The notes: generated by a model from the letters alone, not told the origin. DNA of 64,000 nt from Palsa-504 sp963800415 (GCA_963800415.1 CAWDBS010000074.1:137367-201366), one strand, 5' to 3'; positions 9,256-18,727 are shown, counted from the stretch's first letter. Program-made: numbers and translations.

Positions 9256-10898
9256 GCCCGGCCTCGCCGGGGGCCGGCAGAGCGCAGCACCGCCCGCAGG
9301 TCCCCGCCGTCGGCCACCGCCACCACCGCGAGGAAGGCCACCACCACGGCCGCGCTGGCCAGCAGCGTGACGGCGACGTTGGGCAGGAAACCGGTCACCG
9401 GGACCCCGGTCGCCACGCCCAGGCCGGCCGCGGTCCCGGCCACCGCACCGGCCAGGCCGGCCAGCGCGGCGCGCGCGCAACCGCGCAGCGCGTCCGGGCC
9501 GCGGAACCGGCGGACCAGGATGAGCAGCGCCACGCCCGCGCCGGTCAGCCCGATGGTGGTGGCCACCCCGAGCCAGGGCACCACCGCGGAGCGCGGCACG
9601 AACGGCACGATCAGCAGGTCCGCCACGATCACCAGCAGCCAGCCGCCGCTGACCGCCAGCGCCGCGGCCCGGCTTCTCCCCTCCGCGTACAGCACCCGGG
9701 ACAGGTTGGCAGTCAGCCCGTACCCGACGAGGCCGGGCGCGAACGCGGCCAGCGCGATCGCCAGCTGCCGGGCGTCGGCCGCCTGGCCGACGTGGGACTG
9801 GAACACCCGCGCCAGCGGGATGCAGGTGCCGGCCATCCCGGCCACTCCCAGCCAGGATGCCACCGTGACCGCCCGGGTCGAGGTGGCGCTGGTGGTGTCG
9901 AAGCTGCCGGAACGCACGGACAGCTCGGGGAAGGCGCTGGTCGCGATCGGCACGGCCAGCACGGCGTAGGGCACGAAGAAGACCGCCCACGCGAAGCTGT
10001 ACAGCACCAGCGCGCCGCCGCCGCCGCGGGAGTTGGCCAGCACGATCACCACTGCCACCGAGGCGTCCTGCGCGATCAGCGTCGCGACGCCCGCGGCAGC
10101 CAGCCCGCGGACCCGCGCGCCGATCCCGGCCGGGAAGCGCAGCACCGGACGCAGCCGCAGGTGCAGCCGGGCGACCGGGATGAGCGGGGTCGCGACCAGC
10201 GCCGCCACCCCGACGGTGGTGCCGACGGCCAGCACGACCCAGGCCTGGGCGGGCACCGGCCGGGCCAGGTCCTGGTAGCCGCTCCCGACGACGCCGAACC
10301 AGAAGTAGGCGCCGATGACGACCAGGCTGGACAGCACCGGCGCGAGGGCGGGCGCGACGAACCTGCGGTGCGCCTGCAGGATGCCGTAGAGCACCACGGC
10401 CAGGCCATAGAGGAGGATCTGCGGCGCGAACACGATCAGCATCCGCGTGCCGAGCGCGACCATGCTGGCCCGCGGGCAGCCAGGCGTCCCGCCGAGGAGC
10501 AGCGACACCAGCGGCCGCGCGATGACCGCGACCACCACGCTGACCGGGACGAGCAGCAGCACGGTCCAGCTGATCAGCGCGGCGGAGGTCTCCCTTACCT
10601 GCTCGCGGCCCGCGCCCTCGTCGCCGCCAGCGGCCAGCGCCGGGCCCGCCAGCACCGGCACCACGACGGCGGTGAGGGCGCCGCCCATCACGATGTCGTA
10701 GATGATGTTCGGCACCATGTTCGCCGTGGTGTACGCGGTGCCCAGGCACGAGGCCTGGACGGTATGCGCGAAGACCACCTGCCGGCCGAACCCGATGACC
10801 CGCGCGACCATGGTGATCGCGCCGATCAGTACCGCCGCCCGGCCGATCCCCCCGCCCCGCCGCCGAGCACTCCCCCGCTCGGCTACGGGCACCGTCAT
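9252..10898 (-). CDS. murJ: MurJ/MviN-family lipid flippase
   Basis: A 548-residue polytopic membrane protein of the MOP superfamily with about 14 predicted TM segments. The family start is recognisable (AAVLIGAITMVARVIGFGRQ, then NMVPNIIYDIVMGGALTAVV). MurJ-type proteins flip lipid-linked precursors, classically lipid II. It overlaps its neighbours on both sides by 4 bp, as part of the steA-steB-mraY-like-murJ-glycosyltransferase operon. Actinomycetes often carry several MviN-type paralogues, so the cargo here could be a lipid-linked sugar other than lipid II. Confidence 0.9.
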   Translation of the reverse strand: MTVPVAERGSARRRGGGIGRAAVLIGAITMVARVIGFGRQVVFAHTVQASCLGTAYTTANMVPNIIYDIVMGGALTAVVVPVLAGPALAAGGDEGAGREQVRETSAALISWTVLLLVPVSVVVAVIARPLVSLLLGGTPGCPRASMVALGTRMLIVFAPQILLYGLAVVLYGILQAHRRFVAPALAPVLSSLVVIGAYFWFGVVGSGYQDLARPVPAQAWVVLAVGTTVGVAALVATPLIPVARLHLRLRPVLRFPAGIGARVRGLAAAGVATLIAQDASVAVVIVLANSRGGGGALVLYSFAWAVFFVPYAVLAVPIATSAFPELSVRSGSFDTTSATSTRAVTVASWLGVAGMAGTCIPLARVFQSHVGQAADARQLAIALAAFAPGLVGYGLTANLSRVLYAEGRSRAAALAVSGGWLLVIVADLLIVPFVPRSAVVPWLGVATTIGLTGAGVALLILVRRFRGPDALRGCARAALAGLAGAVAGTAAGLGVATGVPVTGFLPNVAVTLLASAAVVVAFLAVVAVADGGDLRAVLRSAGPRRGRA

Positions 10899-11869
10899 TC
10901 TTCCGGCGGCGTCAGGTCGGTATTGTCTGCCGAACGGGTGCTGGTTCCCGCCCCGGCGAGACGCTTCGAGTCCTGCCGCTGATCCGGGACCATGACCGCG
11001 GGCGCGGGCCGGCGGCCGAGCATGTCCAGCCAGTGCAGCGCCGGGGTGCGCTCGATCACCTTGGTGAAGCTGACCTTCTCGCTCGCCGCGGTTATGCCGA
11101 CGATCGCGGCGAGCAGGGTGATGCGGCCCGTCCGGGACAGGCCGGCCGCCGACGCGCCGAGCATCGCGCCGAGCGCGTTCGCGCCGGCGTCACCGAGCAT
11201 CGCGCGCTCGCCCAGGTCCTCGGGCAGCAGTGCTAGTGCGGCCGCCAGCGGCGCCGCAACGCGGTCCTGGCCGACCGCGCCGAGCAGGGCGCCGGAGGCG
11301 GCCGCGACCTTGATGGCCCGGCCGGGACGCAGGTCGAACAGGTTGAGCAGGTTCGCGCCCCCGGCCACCAGGCCGGCGTTGATGACCACGTCGGCGGGCG
11401 AGCCGCCGGCCAGCGCGGCGCTGATGATCCCGGTGACCCCGATGCCGCCCAGCTTCACCGCGCCGGTGGTCACCTCGCCGTGCCGCAGCGCGCCGAGATG
11501 GCCGCGGAACCCGCGCCGGTCCCCAGAGCCGGCCAGGTCGTCGTAGGCCCCGAACGCCGCCGCGCCCGCCCCGCCGACGGCGATCGCGGCGCTCGCCCGC
11601 CCGCCCGCCGACCCGGCCAGATGCTGAGCCACTAGCCGCTGGGACACTAGCCGCTGAGCCAGCAGGCCGGCGATCGCGCCGACCGCGACGGCCGGTCCCT
11701 CGAGCAGGGTGACCGGCTCGCCCCGGTGGTTGGTACGCGCCCAGGCCTTCGGGCCGCCCGGCGGCCGCCGGTTCACGGCGGAGTACGCCAGCGTGGCCCC
11801 ACCCGCCGCGGTGACGCCGGCTGCCGCGGCAGCGATCAACCGCAGGCTAGCCTGACTTGACCCGCTCAT
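10895..11869 (-). CDS. Diverged MraY/PNPT-like membrane protein
   Basis: A 324-residue hydrophobic protein related to the polyprenyl-phosphate N-acetylhexosamine-1-phosphate transferases. Visible family elements: the acidic pair in GAYDDLAGSGDRRG, NLLNLFDLRPGRAIK where MraY has the NxxDGxDGLA motif, and GDAGANALGAMLG. The DGLDGL-like motif is altered, so ordinary MraY catalysis is doubtful. Stop and start overlap murJ and steB by 4 bp. The gene pairs with SteA/SteB and MurJ, so a role in lipid-linked envelope synthesis near the septum is an inference. Confidence 0.78.
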   Translation of the reverse strand: MSGSSQASLRLIAAAAAGVTAAGGATLAYSAVNRRPPGGPKAWARTNHRGEPVTLLEGPAVAVGAIAGLLAQRLVSQRLVAQHLAGSAGGRASAAIAVGGAGAAAFGAYDDLAGSGDRRGFRGHLGALRHGEVTTGAVKLGGIGVTGIISAALAGGSPADVVINAGLVAGGANLLNLFDLRPGRAIKVAAASGALLGAVGQDRVAAPLAAALALLPEDLGERAMLGDAGANALGAMLGASAAGLSRTGRITLLAAIVGITAASEKVSFTKVIERTPALHWLDMLGRRPAPAVMVPDQRQDSKRLAGAGTSTRSADNTDLTPPEE

Positions 11870-12897
11870 TTCTTCGCCTTCTTCGTCGACGAGGTGGGCG
11901 TCGCGCTCGCAGCCGCGGACGCTGTCGGGGTGGGCGCCGGGCTCGGGGCGATGGCGCTCGCGCCGTTCGCGGTGAACCCGTAGCTGCCGGCCTTGCCGCC
12001 GGCCAGCCGGGCGGCGAGCGCCTGCATGGCGACGGTCTGCCCGGACGCCAGGTCGGCGTCGTCGACCGTGGAAACCTGGCTGGACATGGTGTTGGAGCGC
12101 AGCACCGCGATCGGGCTACCCGCGCCCGAGCCTGCCGACGAGCCCACGACCACAGTGGCCGAGCTCTTCGCCGACAGCTCCTGGACCAGCGGGATGAGCA
12201 CCTGGTCGAGCGGGTCCGCGGTGCCGGCCGACGGGGCGTTCTGCGGGGTCACCACGACGACGAGGGTGGCTGGCGCGGCCGGCTGTCCGGTGGTGCTGAG
12301 AAACTGGGACGCGGCGTAGGCCTGGAGCATCGTCGCGGCGCCGGTGCCCTGGTCGCCGCCGGCCGGGCTGCCCGCGGACTCCAACGCGGTCGTCAGGATC
12401 TCGCTCGCGATCACCTGGGCGGCCTGCTGCTGGTAGGTCGCGCTGGTGTCCAGCTGGAGGCTGGCAGTCTGAGCCGCGTTCAGGGTGGTCTGGTTCAGGC
12501 TGTCCTGCGTCGCGGCGCTGGTATCGAAGAACTTGGGCTGCAGGTTGATCTGCCCGGTGACGCTGGCCCCGGCGTCGTTCGCGGCGCTGATGATGCCGCT
12601 GACGACCGAGGACTCGGCGCCCGGCTCGGTGACGATCAGCAGCCGGTGGCCAGTCAGCAGGTCGTGCAGCACCGCGGGCTCGACCGCCTGGGCGTACGAC
12701 TCGCCGGCGTTCGCCTGCTGCTGGGCCGTGTCCCGCTGGCTGCTGACCTGATTAAGCTCATTTTGCAGCTTCGCGGTCGTGCTGTTGAGGAAGCGGTACG
12801 CGGCGGGCTGCAGCTCGGTGGAGCCCAGGACGATGCCGAGCGCCAGCGCGAGGAACACCGCCACGATAGAGACAAGGTGATAGCGAAAGTCGATCAC
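11866..12897 (-). CDS. steB: SteB/MctB-family membrane protein (copper transporter-like)
   Basis: A 343-residue protein with one N-terminal TM segment (MIDFRYHLVSIVAVFLALALG), a short coiled coil (residues about 40-65, rich in Q and N) and a long extracytoplasmic domain. This is the pattern of mycobacterial MctB (Rv1698) and Streptomyces SteB. GTG start overlaps the steA stop by one base (TAGTG). The C-terminus is a low-complexity Ala/Pro/Ser/Thr tail ending in lysines. In Streptomyces, SteA and SteB act at sporulation septa; the MctB name refers to copper resistance in mycobacteria. Which role holds here is not visible. Confidence 0.87.
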   Translation of the reverse strand: MIDFRYHLVSIVAVFLALALGIVLGSTELQPAAYRFLNSTTAKLQNELNQVSSQRDTAQQQANAGESYAQAVEPAVLHDLLTGHRLLIVTEPGAESSVVSGIISAANDAGASVTGQINLQPKFFDTSAATQDSLNQTTLNAAQTASLQLDTSATYQQQAAQVIASEILTTALESAGSPAGGDQGTGAATMLQAYAASQFLSTTGQPAAPATLVVVVTPQNAPSAGTADPLDQVLIPLVQELSAKSSATVVVGSSAGSGAGSPIAVLRSNTMSSQVSTVDDADLASGQTVAMQALAARLAGGKAGSYGFTANGASAIAPSPAPTPTASAAASATPTSSTKKAKK

Positions 12898-14093
12898 TAG
12901 AATTTTCCGGTCAGCCAGTAGGTAAAGGAATGCCAGGTTGCTTCGAAGTACCTGGCCAGGATGGGGCTAGCGGGCGAGAACACCACGGCGACGAAAACGG
13001 CCACGGCGGCCGCGAGCACCAGCACGAGCAGCGACCAGCTGGAGATCCGGCTGTGGTACAGCTGGTGCACGCCCCGGGCGTTGACCAGCTTCCCGGCGAC
13101 CCGCAGGTGCGTGATGAACGTGCTCGACATCCCCGGCCTGCCCTTGTCGAGGAACTCCTCGAGCGTGTGGTGCGTGCCCACCACCGCGATCAGGCTGGCC
13201 CCCTTGGCGTCGGCGACGAGCAGGGCGACGTCCTCGCTCGTCCCCGGGGCGGGGATGGTGATGGCGTCCAGGCCGAGCTCACGGACCCGGGCCAGTCCGG
13301 GCGCGCGGCCGTCCGGGTAGGCGTGCACCACGAGTTCGGCGCCGCAGCACATGGCCTGGTCGGACACCGAGTCCATGTCACCGAAGATGGCGTCCGGCTG
13401 GTAGCCGGCCTCGATCAGCGCGTCCGCGCCGCCGTCCACGGCCACCAGCACCGGCTTGTACTCGCGGATGTAGGGCCGGAGGGCGGCTAGGTCCTCCCGG
13501 TAGTGATAGCCGCGCACCACGACAAGCACGTGCCGGCCGTTCATGTCGGTGTCCATGTCGGGCGCCGGGATGCCGTGGGTGAGCAGTTCGTGCTCACGCC
13601 GGAGGAACTCGAGCGTGTTAGCGGCGAACGACTCGATCTGCACCCCGACCATGGCCTGGGCCTCGATCATCGCCGCCTGCACCAGTTCCTCGGTCAGCGG
13701 CGTGCCCTTGGCCACGACGGTATCGCCGAGATAGAGGGTCTCCTGGTCGAGCCGGACCACGGCGCCGTCGGTGACCCGGACGAGCACGTCCTGCCCGACC
13801 CCGTCGATGACCGGGATACCCGCCTCCAGCAGCAATTTCGGGCCGAGGTTGGGGTAACGCCCGGTGATGCTGACCGAGACGTTCACCACGGCCGCCACTT
13901 TGCGCCTGATAAGCTCCTCGGCGCTGACCCGGTCCAGGTCGGAATGGTCGATGATGGCGATCTCGCCGGGGTTGAGGCGCTTGGTGATGTTCTTGGTCTT
14001 GCGGTCCACGCGCGCGACAGCCACGATGCCGGGCGGCTCTGCAGCCTTACCCCGGTATAGCAGCAGCGGAATCCTCACGGACGGCACCTTCAT
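12897..14093 (-). CDS. steA: Putative cytokinetic ring protein SteA
   Basis: About 398 residues with a thiamin-pyrophosphokinase-like central domain (VLVAVDGGADALIEAGYQPD, FGDMDSVSD, APGTSEDVALLVA) and one C-terminal TM segment (SLLVLVLAAAVAVFVAVVFS). This is the architecture of actinobacterial SteA. The start is placed at ATG 14093 (MKVPSVRIPLLLYRG); an open frame reaches 14162 but the extra residues look untranslated. Next gene steB overlaps by one base. In M. tuberculosis and Streptomyces this gene follows recN directly; here recN lies 20.8 kb away on the same strand. Confidence 0.88.
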   Translation of the reverse strand: MKVPSVRIPLLLYRGKAAEPPGIVAVARVDRKTKNITKRLNPGEIAIIDHSDLDRVSAEELIRRKVAAVVNVSVSITGRYPNLGPKLLLEAGIPVIDGVGQDVLVRVTDGAVVRLDQETLYLGDTVVAKGTPLTEELVQAAMIEAQAMVGVQIESFAANTLEFLRREHELLTHGIPAPDMDTDMNGRHVLVVVRGYHYREDLAALRPYIREYKPVLVAVDGGADALIEAGYQPDAIFGDMDSVSDQAMCCGAELVVHAYPDGRAPGLARVRELGLDAITIPAPGTSEDVALLVADAKGASLIAVVGTHHTLEEFLDKGRPGMSSTFITHLRVAGKLVNARGVHQLYHSRISSWSLLVLVLAAAVAVFVAVVFSPASPILARYFEATWHSFTYWLTGKF

Positions 14094-14347
14094 CAAGTTC
14101 CATCCTGCCAGAGCAGTAACGCGCCAATGGCCATGTCGGCCATTACGGCGTGTCATCGACATGGCGACTGAACGTCACAGTGATCGCGCGGTGTGCCGAA
14201 AGGTACCACCCGAATCTGAAACTTACCTGGGAAGACGGTTAGCCGGCGGCGACCCGGGCAGAGGTCCGGAGTTCTTCCGGGCCTGCGGCGACGAGCCGCC
14301 GACCCGGCTCCGCAGACGGGCGAGACGGGTCAGGTAGTGTTGAAATC

Positions 14348-15650
14348 GTGACCAAGGGGGCGAGCTTCACCGAGGCCGACGCGGAAGCGCAGGTCCACGG
14401 TATCTGCTTCAAGACGGGCCCGCCGGAGCGAGTGGGCGTCGAACTCGAGTGGCTAGCGCGGGATCCCCGTGATCCGGCGCTGCCAGTGAAGGCGGAACAG
14501 GTAGCCGCCACCCTCGCTGGCTTCGGCCATCCGGACGATGAGGGTTACCCGGGGCAATCAGCCCAGACCGTTCGGTATGAATTTCCTTCTCTTCCCTCCG
14601 GTGCCTCGCTCACGGTAGAGCCAGGCGGGCAGCTTGAGCTCAGCTCGGCGCCCGCCGCTACGCTCGGTGAGCTCGTCGAGGTCACCGGGCGTGACCTGGC
14701 CGCCCTGCGTGATGCAGCCGCGGCGGCCGGCCTCGAACTCTGCGGCTACGGCCTCGACCCGCTCCGTCCGCCCCGCCGCCTGCTCGATCTGCCGCGGTAC
14801 GCGGCGATGGAGGAATTCTTCGACCGCGAGGGCCCGTGGGGCCGCCAGATGATGTGCGGCACCGCGTCCGTCCAGGTCTGCCTGGACGCCGGCTGACGAC
14901 AGCGCCGGCCAGTCCGGCTACCGCTCGCGCTGGCGGCTGCTGCACGCGATCGGGCCCGTGCTGGTGGCCGCGTTCGCCAACTCCCCGCTGCGGGAAGGCA
15001 AGCCGACCGGCTGGCGTTCGACCCGGCAGCAGGTGTGGGCCAACATGGACCCGGGGCGGACCCGGGCCCCGGTGCTGCCCGCGGCCGACGGCGACCCGCG
15101 CGACGCGTGGACCGCCTACGCGCTTGACGCCGAGCTCATGTGCGTCCGCGAGCCCGGGTCGCAGGACTGGACCGCGCCGCCCGGGGTGACCTTCCGCGAC
15201 TGGCTGCGCGACGGCGGCACGGGACCGCTGCGGGCGCCGACCGCCGAGGACCTGGACTATCACCTGTCCACGCTGTTCCCGCCGGTCCGCCCGCACGGGC
15301 ACCTGGAGCTGCGGATGATCGACGCGCAGCCCGGCGACGGCTGGATCGTGCCCGCGGCCGTGGTCACCGCGCTGGCTGACGACGGCCTGGCCGCCGACGC
15401 CGCGCTCGCCGCCGCCGAGCCGCTGTGGAACGGATCGCCTGCCGCCGAGGATCCGTGGCTGCGTGCGGCCCGCTGCGGCCCGTCCGAACCGCTGATCAGC
15501 CAGGCCAGCAAGCGGTGCTTCGAGGCGGCCGGCGGCGCGCTGGCCCGGCTGGGCGTGCCCGCCGCCATCCGCGAGGCGGTCGCCGACTTCACCGAGCGCT
15601 ATGTACAGAAAGACCGATGTCCCGCCGACGATCAACTAGACGGGGTCTGA
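14348..15650 (+). pseudogene. egtA: Glutamate-cysteine ligase EgtA, one frameshift
   Basis: Makes gamma-glutamylcysteine, the sulfur donor for ergothioneine. The N-terminal reading (RVGVELEWLARDP, VRYEFPS, VTVEPGGQLELSSAP-like segment, then MMCGTASVQVCLDAG) stops at a TGA at 14894-14896. The downstream frame continues exactly where expected (DDSAGQSGYRSRWRLLHAIG, then VLVAAFANSPLREGKP). Removing one base at about 14892 restores a single protein of about 433 residues, the usual EgtA length. GTG start. The egtB ATG follows by 2 nt. The precise one-base repair suggests either a recent mutation or a sequencing error. Confidence 0.85.
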
Positions 15651-15688
15651 CGATGACGGAGTCACAGCTCGACCCGGAAACCCCGAGC

Positions 15689-15760
15689 GGGGGGGCCAGG
15701 GGGGTATGGGGGGGCGGGCAGCCCCCCCATGAGCAGGGGGGCGGGGGGGATCGTCCCCCC
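15689..15760 (-). repeat. G/C-rich double-hairpin repeat, copy A (inside egtB 5' region)
   Basis: Read on the minus strand: hairpin 1 (GGGGGGACGATCCCCCC), a short spacer, then hairpin 2 with an 8-bp stem GGGGGGGC, loop TGCCC, GCCCCCCC. It matches copy B at 17055-17124 closely over its whole length, in opposite orientation. It is translated within EgtB. Confidence 0.8.
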
Positions 15761-17054
15761 GAGAAAATACTGCGCGGGGTCATCGCGCGGGAACTGACTG
15801 GCGCACGCCAGCGGACGACGCTGCTCACCGACAGCGTGGACGAGGCCGACCTGGTCAGACAGCACTCGCCGCTGATGTCTCCGCTGGTCTGGGACCTCGC
15901 GCACATCGCCAACGCCGAAGAACTCTGGCTGCTTCGCGAGGTCGGCGGCCGCGAGCCGATGCACCCCGAGATCGACCCGCTGTACGACGCGTTCGAGCAC
16001 CCGCGGGCCGAACGCCCGACGCTGCCGCTGCTGCCGCCGGCCGAGGCACGGGCCTACGGCCACGAGGTGCGCGGCCGGGTCCTCGACCTGCTCGACCGGG
16101 CCCCGTTCACCGGGCAGCGGCTGCTCGGCGACGGCTTCGCGTTCGGGATGATCGCCCAGCACGAGGTGCAGCACGACGAGACGATGCTGATCACCCACCA
16201 GATCCGGATGGGAGCCCCGGTGCTCGCCGCCTCCTCCCCCGGGCCGGCGCCCGCCGACGCGTCCCGGCTGCCGTCCGAGGTGCTCGTACCCGGCGGCCCG
16301 TTCACCATGGGGACCTCCACCGAGCCGTGGGCGCTGGACAACGAACGGCCCGCGCACGCCGTGCAGGTGCCGCCCTTCTATCTCGACACCACCCCGGTGA
16401 CCTGCGGCGCGTACGCCGAGTTCATCGCCGACGGCGGGTACGACGACCCGCGCTGGTGGACGCCGGCCGGCTGGGAACACCGGCAGCAGGCCGGGCTGGC
16501 CGCGCCGCTGTACTGGCGGCGCGACGGCGGGCAGTGGACCCGCCGGGTGTTCGGCAGGCAGGAGCCGGTCGTCCCGGAGGAGCCCGTGCTGCACGTGTGC
16601 TGGTACGAGGCCGACGCGTACGCCCGCTGGGCCGGGCGCAGGCTGCCGACCGAGGCCGAGTGGGAGAAGGCGGCCCGGTTCGATCCCGCTACCGGCCTGA
16701 CCCGCAGGTACCCGTGGGGCAACGCCGAGCCCGAGGCGTCGCACGCCAACCTCGGCCAGGCCTTCCTGCGCCCGGCGCCGGCGGCTCCTACCCCGACGGG
16801 GCGGCGCCGTGCGGGGCCAGGCAGCTGATCGGGGACGTCTGGGAGTGGACGAGCTCGGACTTCCTGCCGTACCCGGGGTTCGAGGCCTGGCCGTACCGGG
16901 AGTACTCGGAGGTGTTCTTCGGCCCGGAGTACAAGGTCTTGCGCGGCGGGTCGTTCGCGGTCAGCCCGGTAGCCTCCCGGGCCACCTTCCGCAACTGGGA
17001 CTACCCGGTCAGGCGGCAGATCTTCGCCGGCTTCCGCACCGCCCGAGGTGTTAG

Positions 17055-17124
17055 CCCGGGGGGGCGACCCCCCGGAACCCGCCGCTCTTGGGAGGGCTGC
17101 CCGCCCCCCCAAACCCCCCCGGCC
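17055..17124 (+). repeat. G/C-rich double-hairpin repeat, copy B (3' end of egtB)
   Basis: Hairpin 1 GGGGGGGCGACCCCCC, then GGAACCCGCC spacer, then hairpin 2 built from GGGAGGGC, TGCCC loop, GCCCCCCC. It supplies the last residues of EgtB and ends 2 nt before the egtC start. Confidence 0.82.
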
Positions 17125-17126
17125 TG

Positions 17127-17948
17127 ATGTGCCGGCACCTGGCCTACCTCGGGCCGCCCGCCACGCTGCGCTCGGTGCTCATCGACCCGCCGCACGGCCT
17201 GTACCGGCAGGCCTGGGCACCGCGCCGGCAGCGGTACGGGACGGTGAACGCGGACGGGTTCGGGGTCGGCTGGTACGTGCCGGACGACCCGGCCCCGGCC
17301 AGGTACCGGCGCGCGGTCCCGATCTGGGGGGACGAGTCCTTCGCCGACGTGGCCCGGGTGACCGCTGCGGGCGCGTTGCTCGCCGCGGTGCGGTGCGCGA
17401 CGGAGGGCACCGACCTGGGCACCGCCGCGGTCGCGCCGTACACGTCGGGTCCCTGGCTGTTCAGCCATAACGGCACGATCGACGGGTGGCCGGATTCGGC
17501 CGCCGGGCTGGCCGGTGCCCTGCCTGCCAGCGCGCTGCTCGGCCTGGAGGCCCGGGTCGATTCGGCGCTGCTGTGGGCGCTGGCGCGGCGGCGGCTCGAG
17601 CAGGGCCTATCCCCGGCGCAGGCCCTGGCCAACACCGTCGTGGCGCTGCGGTCGGCGGGCGTGACCGGCCGGTTCAACTTCCTGCTGACCGACGGCCAGG
17701 TGATCGCGGCCACCGCGGCGGGCGACACCTTGTGGTACCGGTCCGGGCCTGCGGGCTCGTTTGCGGTAGTCGCCTCGGAGCCCGGTGACGACGAGCCCGG
17801 CTGGACCGAGGTTCCCGATGATTGCGTCGTCGCCGCGACGCGCCAGCAGGTCAGCGTGGCTCCGCTGCCCCCACCGGACATTGCCGCACCAGACGTGCAC
17901 GCCTCGCCGAACCAGAACACCGAGAACGGAAGGATCGCGATCCGATGA
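17127..17948 (+). CDS. egtC: Gamma-glutamyl-hercynylcysteine sulfoxide hydrolase EgtC
   Basis: Class II glutamine-amidotransferase (Ntn) fold hydrolase removing glutamate from the EgtB product. The catalytic cysteine is residue 2 (MCRHLAYLG), exposed after Met removal; other landmarks are NADGFGVGWY, AAVRCATEGTDLG and FSHNGTIDGW. The start is ATG 17127, overlapping the egtB stop; an in-frame start at 17088 lies in the repeat and would bury the nucleophile. 273 residues, normal size. The stop overlaps the egtD start (ATGA). This is the only gene of the egt cluster that looks fully intact. Confidence 0.93.
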   Translation: MCRHLAYLGPPATLRSVLIDPPHGLYRQAWAPRRQRYGTVNADGFGVGWYVPDDPAPARYRRAVPIWGDESFADVARVTAAGALLAAVRCATEGTDLGTAAVAPYTSGPWLFSHNGTIDGWPDSAAGLAGALPASALLGLEARVDSALLWALARRRLEQGLSPAQALANTVVALRSAGVTGRFNFLLTDGQVIAATAAGDTLWYRSGPAGSFAVVASEPGDDEPGWTEVPDDCVVAATRQQVSVAPLPPPDIAAPDVHASPNQNTENGRIAIR

Positions 17949-18703
17949 CATCCCTCGACCGCCGCCTACCGCCGGGTTTCCTCGAGGAAGCACTGCGCGC
18001 GGACGCCGCGGGCGGGCTGACCGCGGAACCGAAGTGGCTGCCGCCCAAGTGGTTCTACGACGCGCAGGGCAGCGCGCTGTTCGACAAGATCACCGAACTG
18101 CCCGAGTACTACCCGACCCGCGCCGAGCGGGAGATCCTGCGCGCGACCACGGCCGCCATTGCCGGGCAGAGCCGGGCACAGACCCTGATCGAGCTCGGCT
18201 CGGGATCCTCGGACAAGACCCGGCTGCTGCTGGACGCGCCCGGGCAGCGGGCCGCCTTCTTGGCCCGGGTCCGCGCCCAGCTGCGGCCAGGTGACTTCTT
18301 CCTGCTCGGCACCGACCTGGTCAAGGACCCGGCCACGCTGGTCGCCGCGTACGACGACGAGTCGGGAGTCACCGCCGAGTTCAACAAGAACGTGCTGGCG
18401 GTGCTGAACGCCGAACTCGGCGCCGACTTCGACCTGGACGCGTTCGAGCACGTCGCGGTGTGGGACGCCGACGCCGAGTGGATCGAGATGCGGCTGCGCT
18501 CGCGGATGGCGCAGACGGTGCGCCTGCCGGCCATCGGCCTGGTCATCGACTTCGCCGACGGCGAGGAGATGCGCACCGAGGTGTCGGCCAAGTTCCGCCG
18601 CGAGGGCGTGGTCGATGAGCTGGCTGCCGCCGGATTCGCGATGTGCTCGTGGTGGACCGATGCCGCAGCGCAGTTCGGGCTGTCGCTGTCCGTCCCGGTC
18701 TAG
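17945..18703 (+). CDS. egtD: Histidine N-alpha-methyltransferase EgtD, with large internal deletion
   Basis: EgtD trimethylates histidine to hercynine, the first ergothioneine step. The flanks match the family well (PKWFYDAQGSALFDKIT, LIELGSGSSDKTRLLLDA, LLGTDLVKDPATLVAAYDDE, AFEHVAVWDADAEWIEMRLR, WWTDAAAQFGLSLSV). After LLLDA, however, the sequence jumps straight to the PGQRAAFLARV segment: about 69 residues present in EgtD (M. smegmatis protein 321 aa, this one 252 aa) are missing in frame. The lost part contains SAM-contact residues and the GTIGNL asparagine that binds histidine. The product is probably inactive unless the gap is an assembly collapse. Confidence 0.88.
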   Translation: MTSLDRRLPPGFLEEALRADAAGGLTAEPKWLPPKWFYDAQGSALFDKITELPEYYPTRAEREILRATTAAIAGQSRAQTLIELGSGSSDKTRLLLDAPGQRAAFLARVRAQLRPGDFFLLGTDLVKDPATLVAAYDDESGVTAEFNKNVLAVLNAELGADFDLDAFEHVAVWDADAEWIEMRLRSRMAQTVRLPAIGLVIDFADGEEMRTEVSAKFRREGVVDELAAAGFAMCSWWTDAAAQFGLSLSVPV

Positions 18704-18727
18704 GCCGACCAACGCGCGAGGCGGCCC

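Larger units (their letters stand above)
15653..17127 (+). pseudogene. egtB: Hercynylcysteine sulfoxide synthase EgtB, one frameshift and repeat inserts
   Basis: Iron-dependent sulfoxide synthase joining hercynine and gamma-glutamylcysteine. The DinB-like domain carries the metal-ligand segments LVWDLAHIANAEE and QHEVQHDETM; the formylglycine-enzyme-like domain carries VPGGPFTMGTS, RLPTEAEWEKAARF, and, in the shifted frame, DVWEWTSSDF and LRGGSFAVSP. A one-base shift is needed near 16780. Residues about 12-35 (Gly/Pro-rich) and the last 25 residues are encoded by copies of a G/C-homopolymer repeat and are not part of the family. Its TGA overlaps the egtC ATG (TGATG). Confidence 0.85.

Noticed and set aside
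8131..10749. An 872-residue minus-strand open frame ending in the glycosyltransferase
   Set aside because: The first 490 or so residues are an out-of-frame reading of murJ; the glycosyltransferase starts at the ATG at 9255, overlapping the murJ stop.
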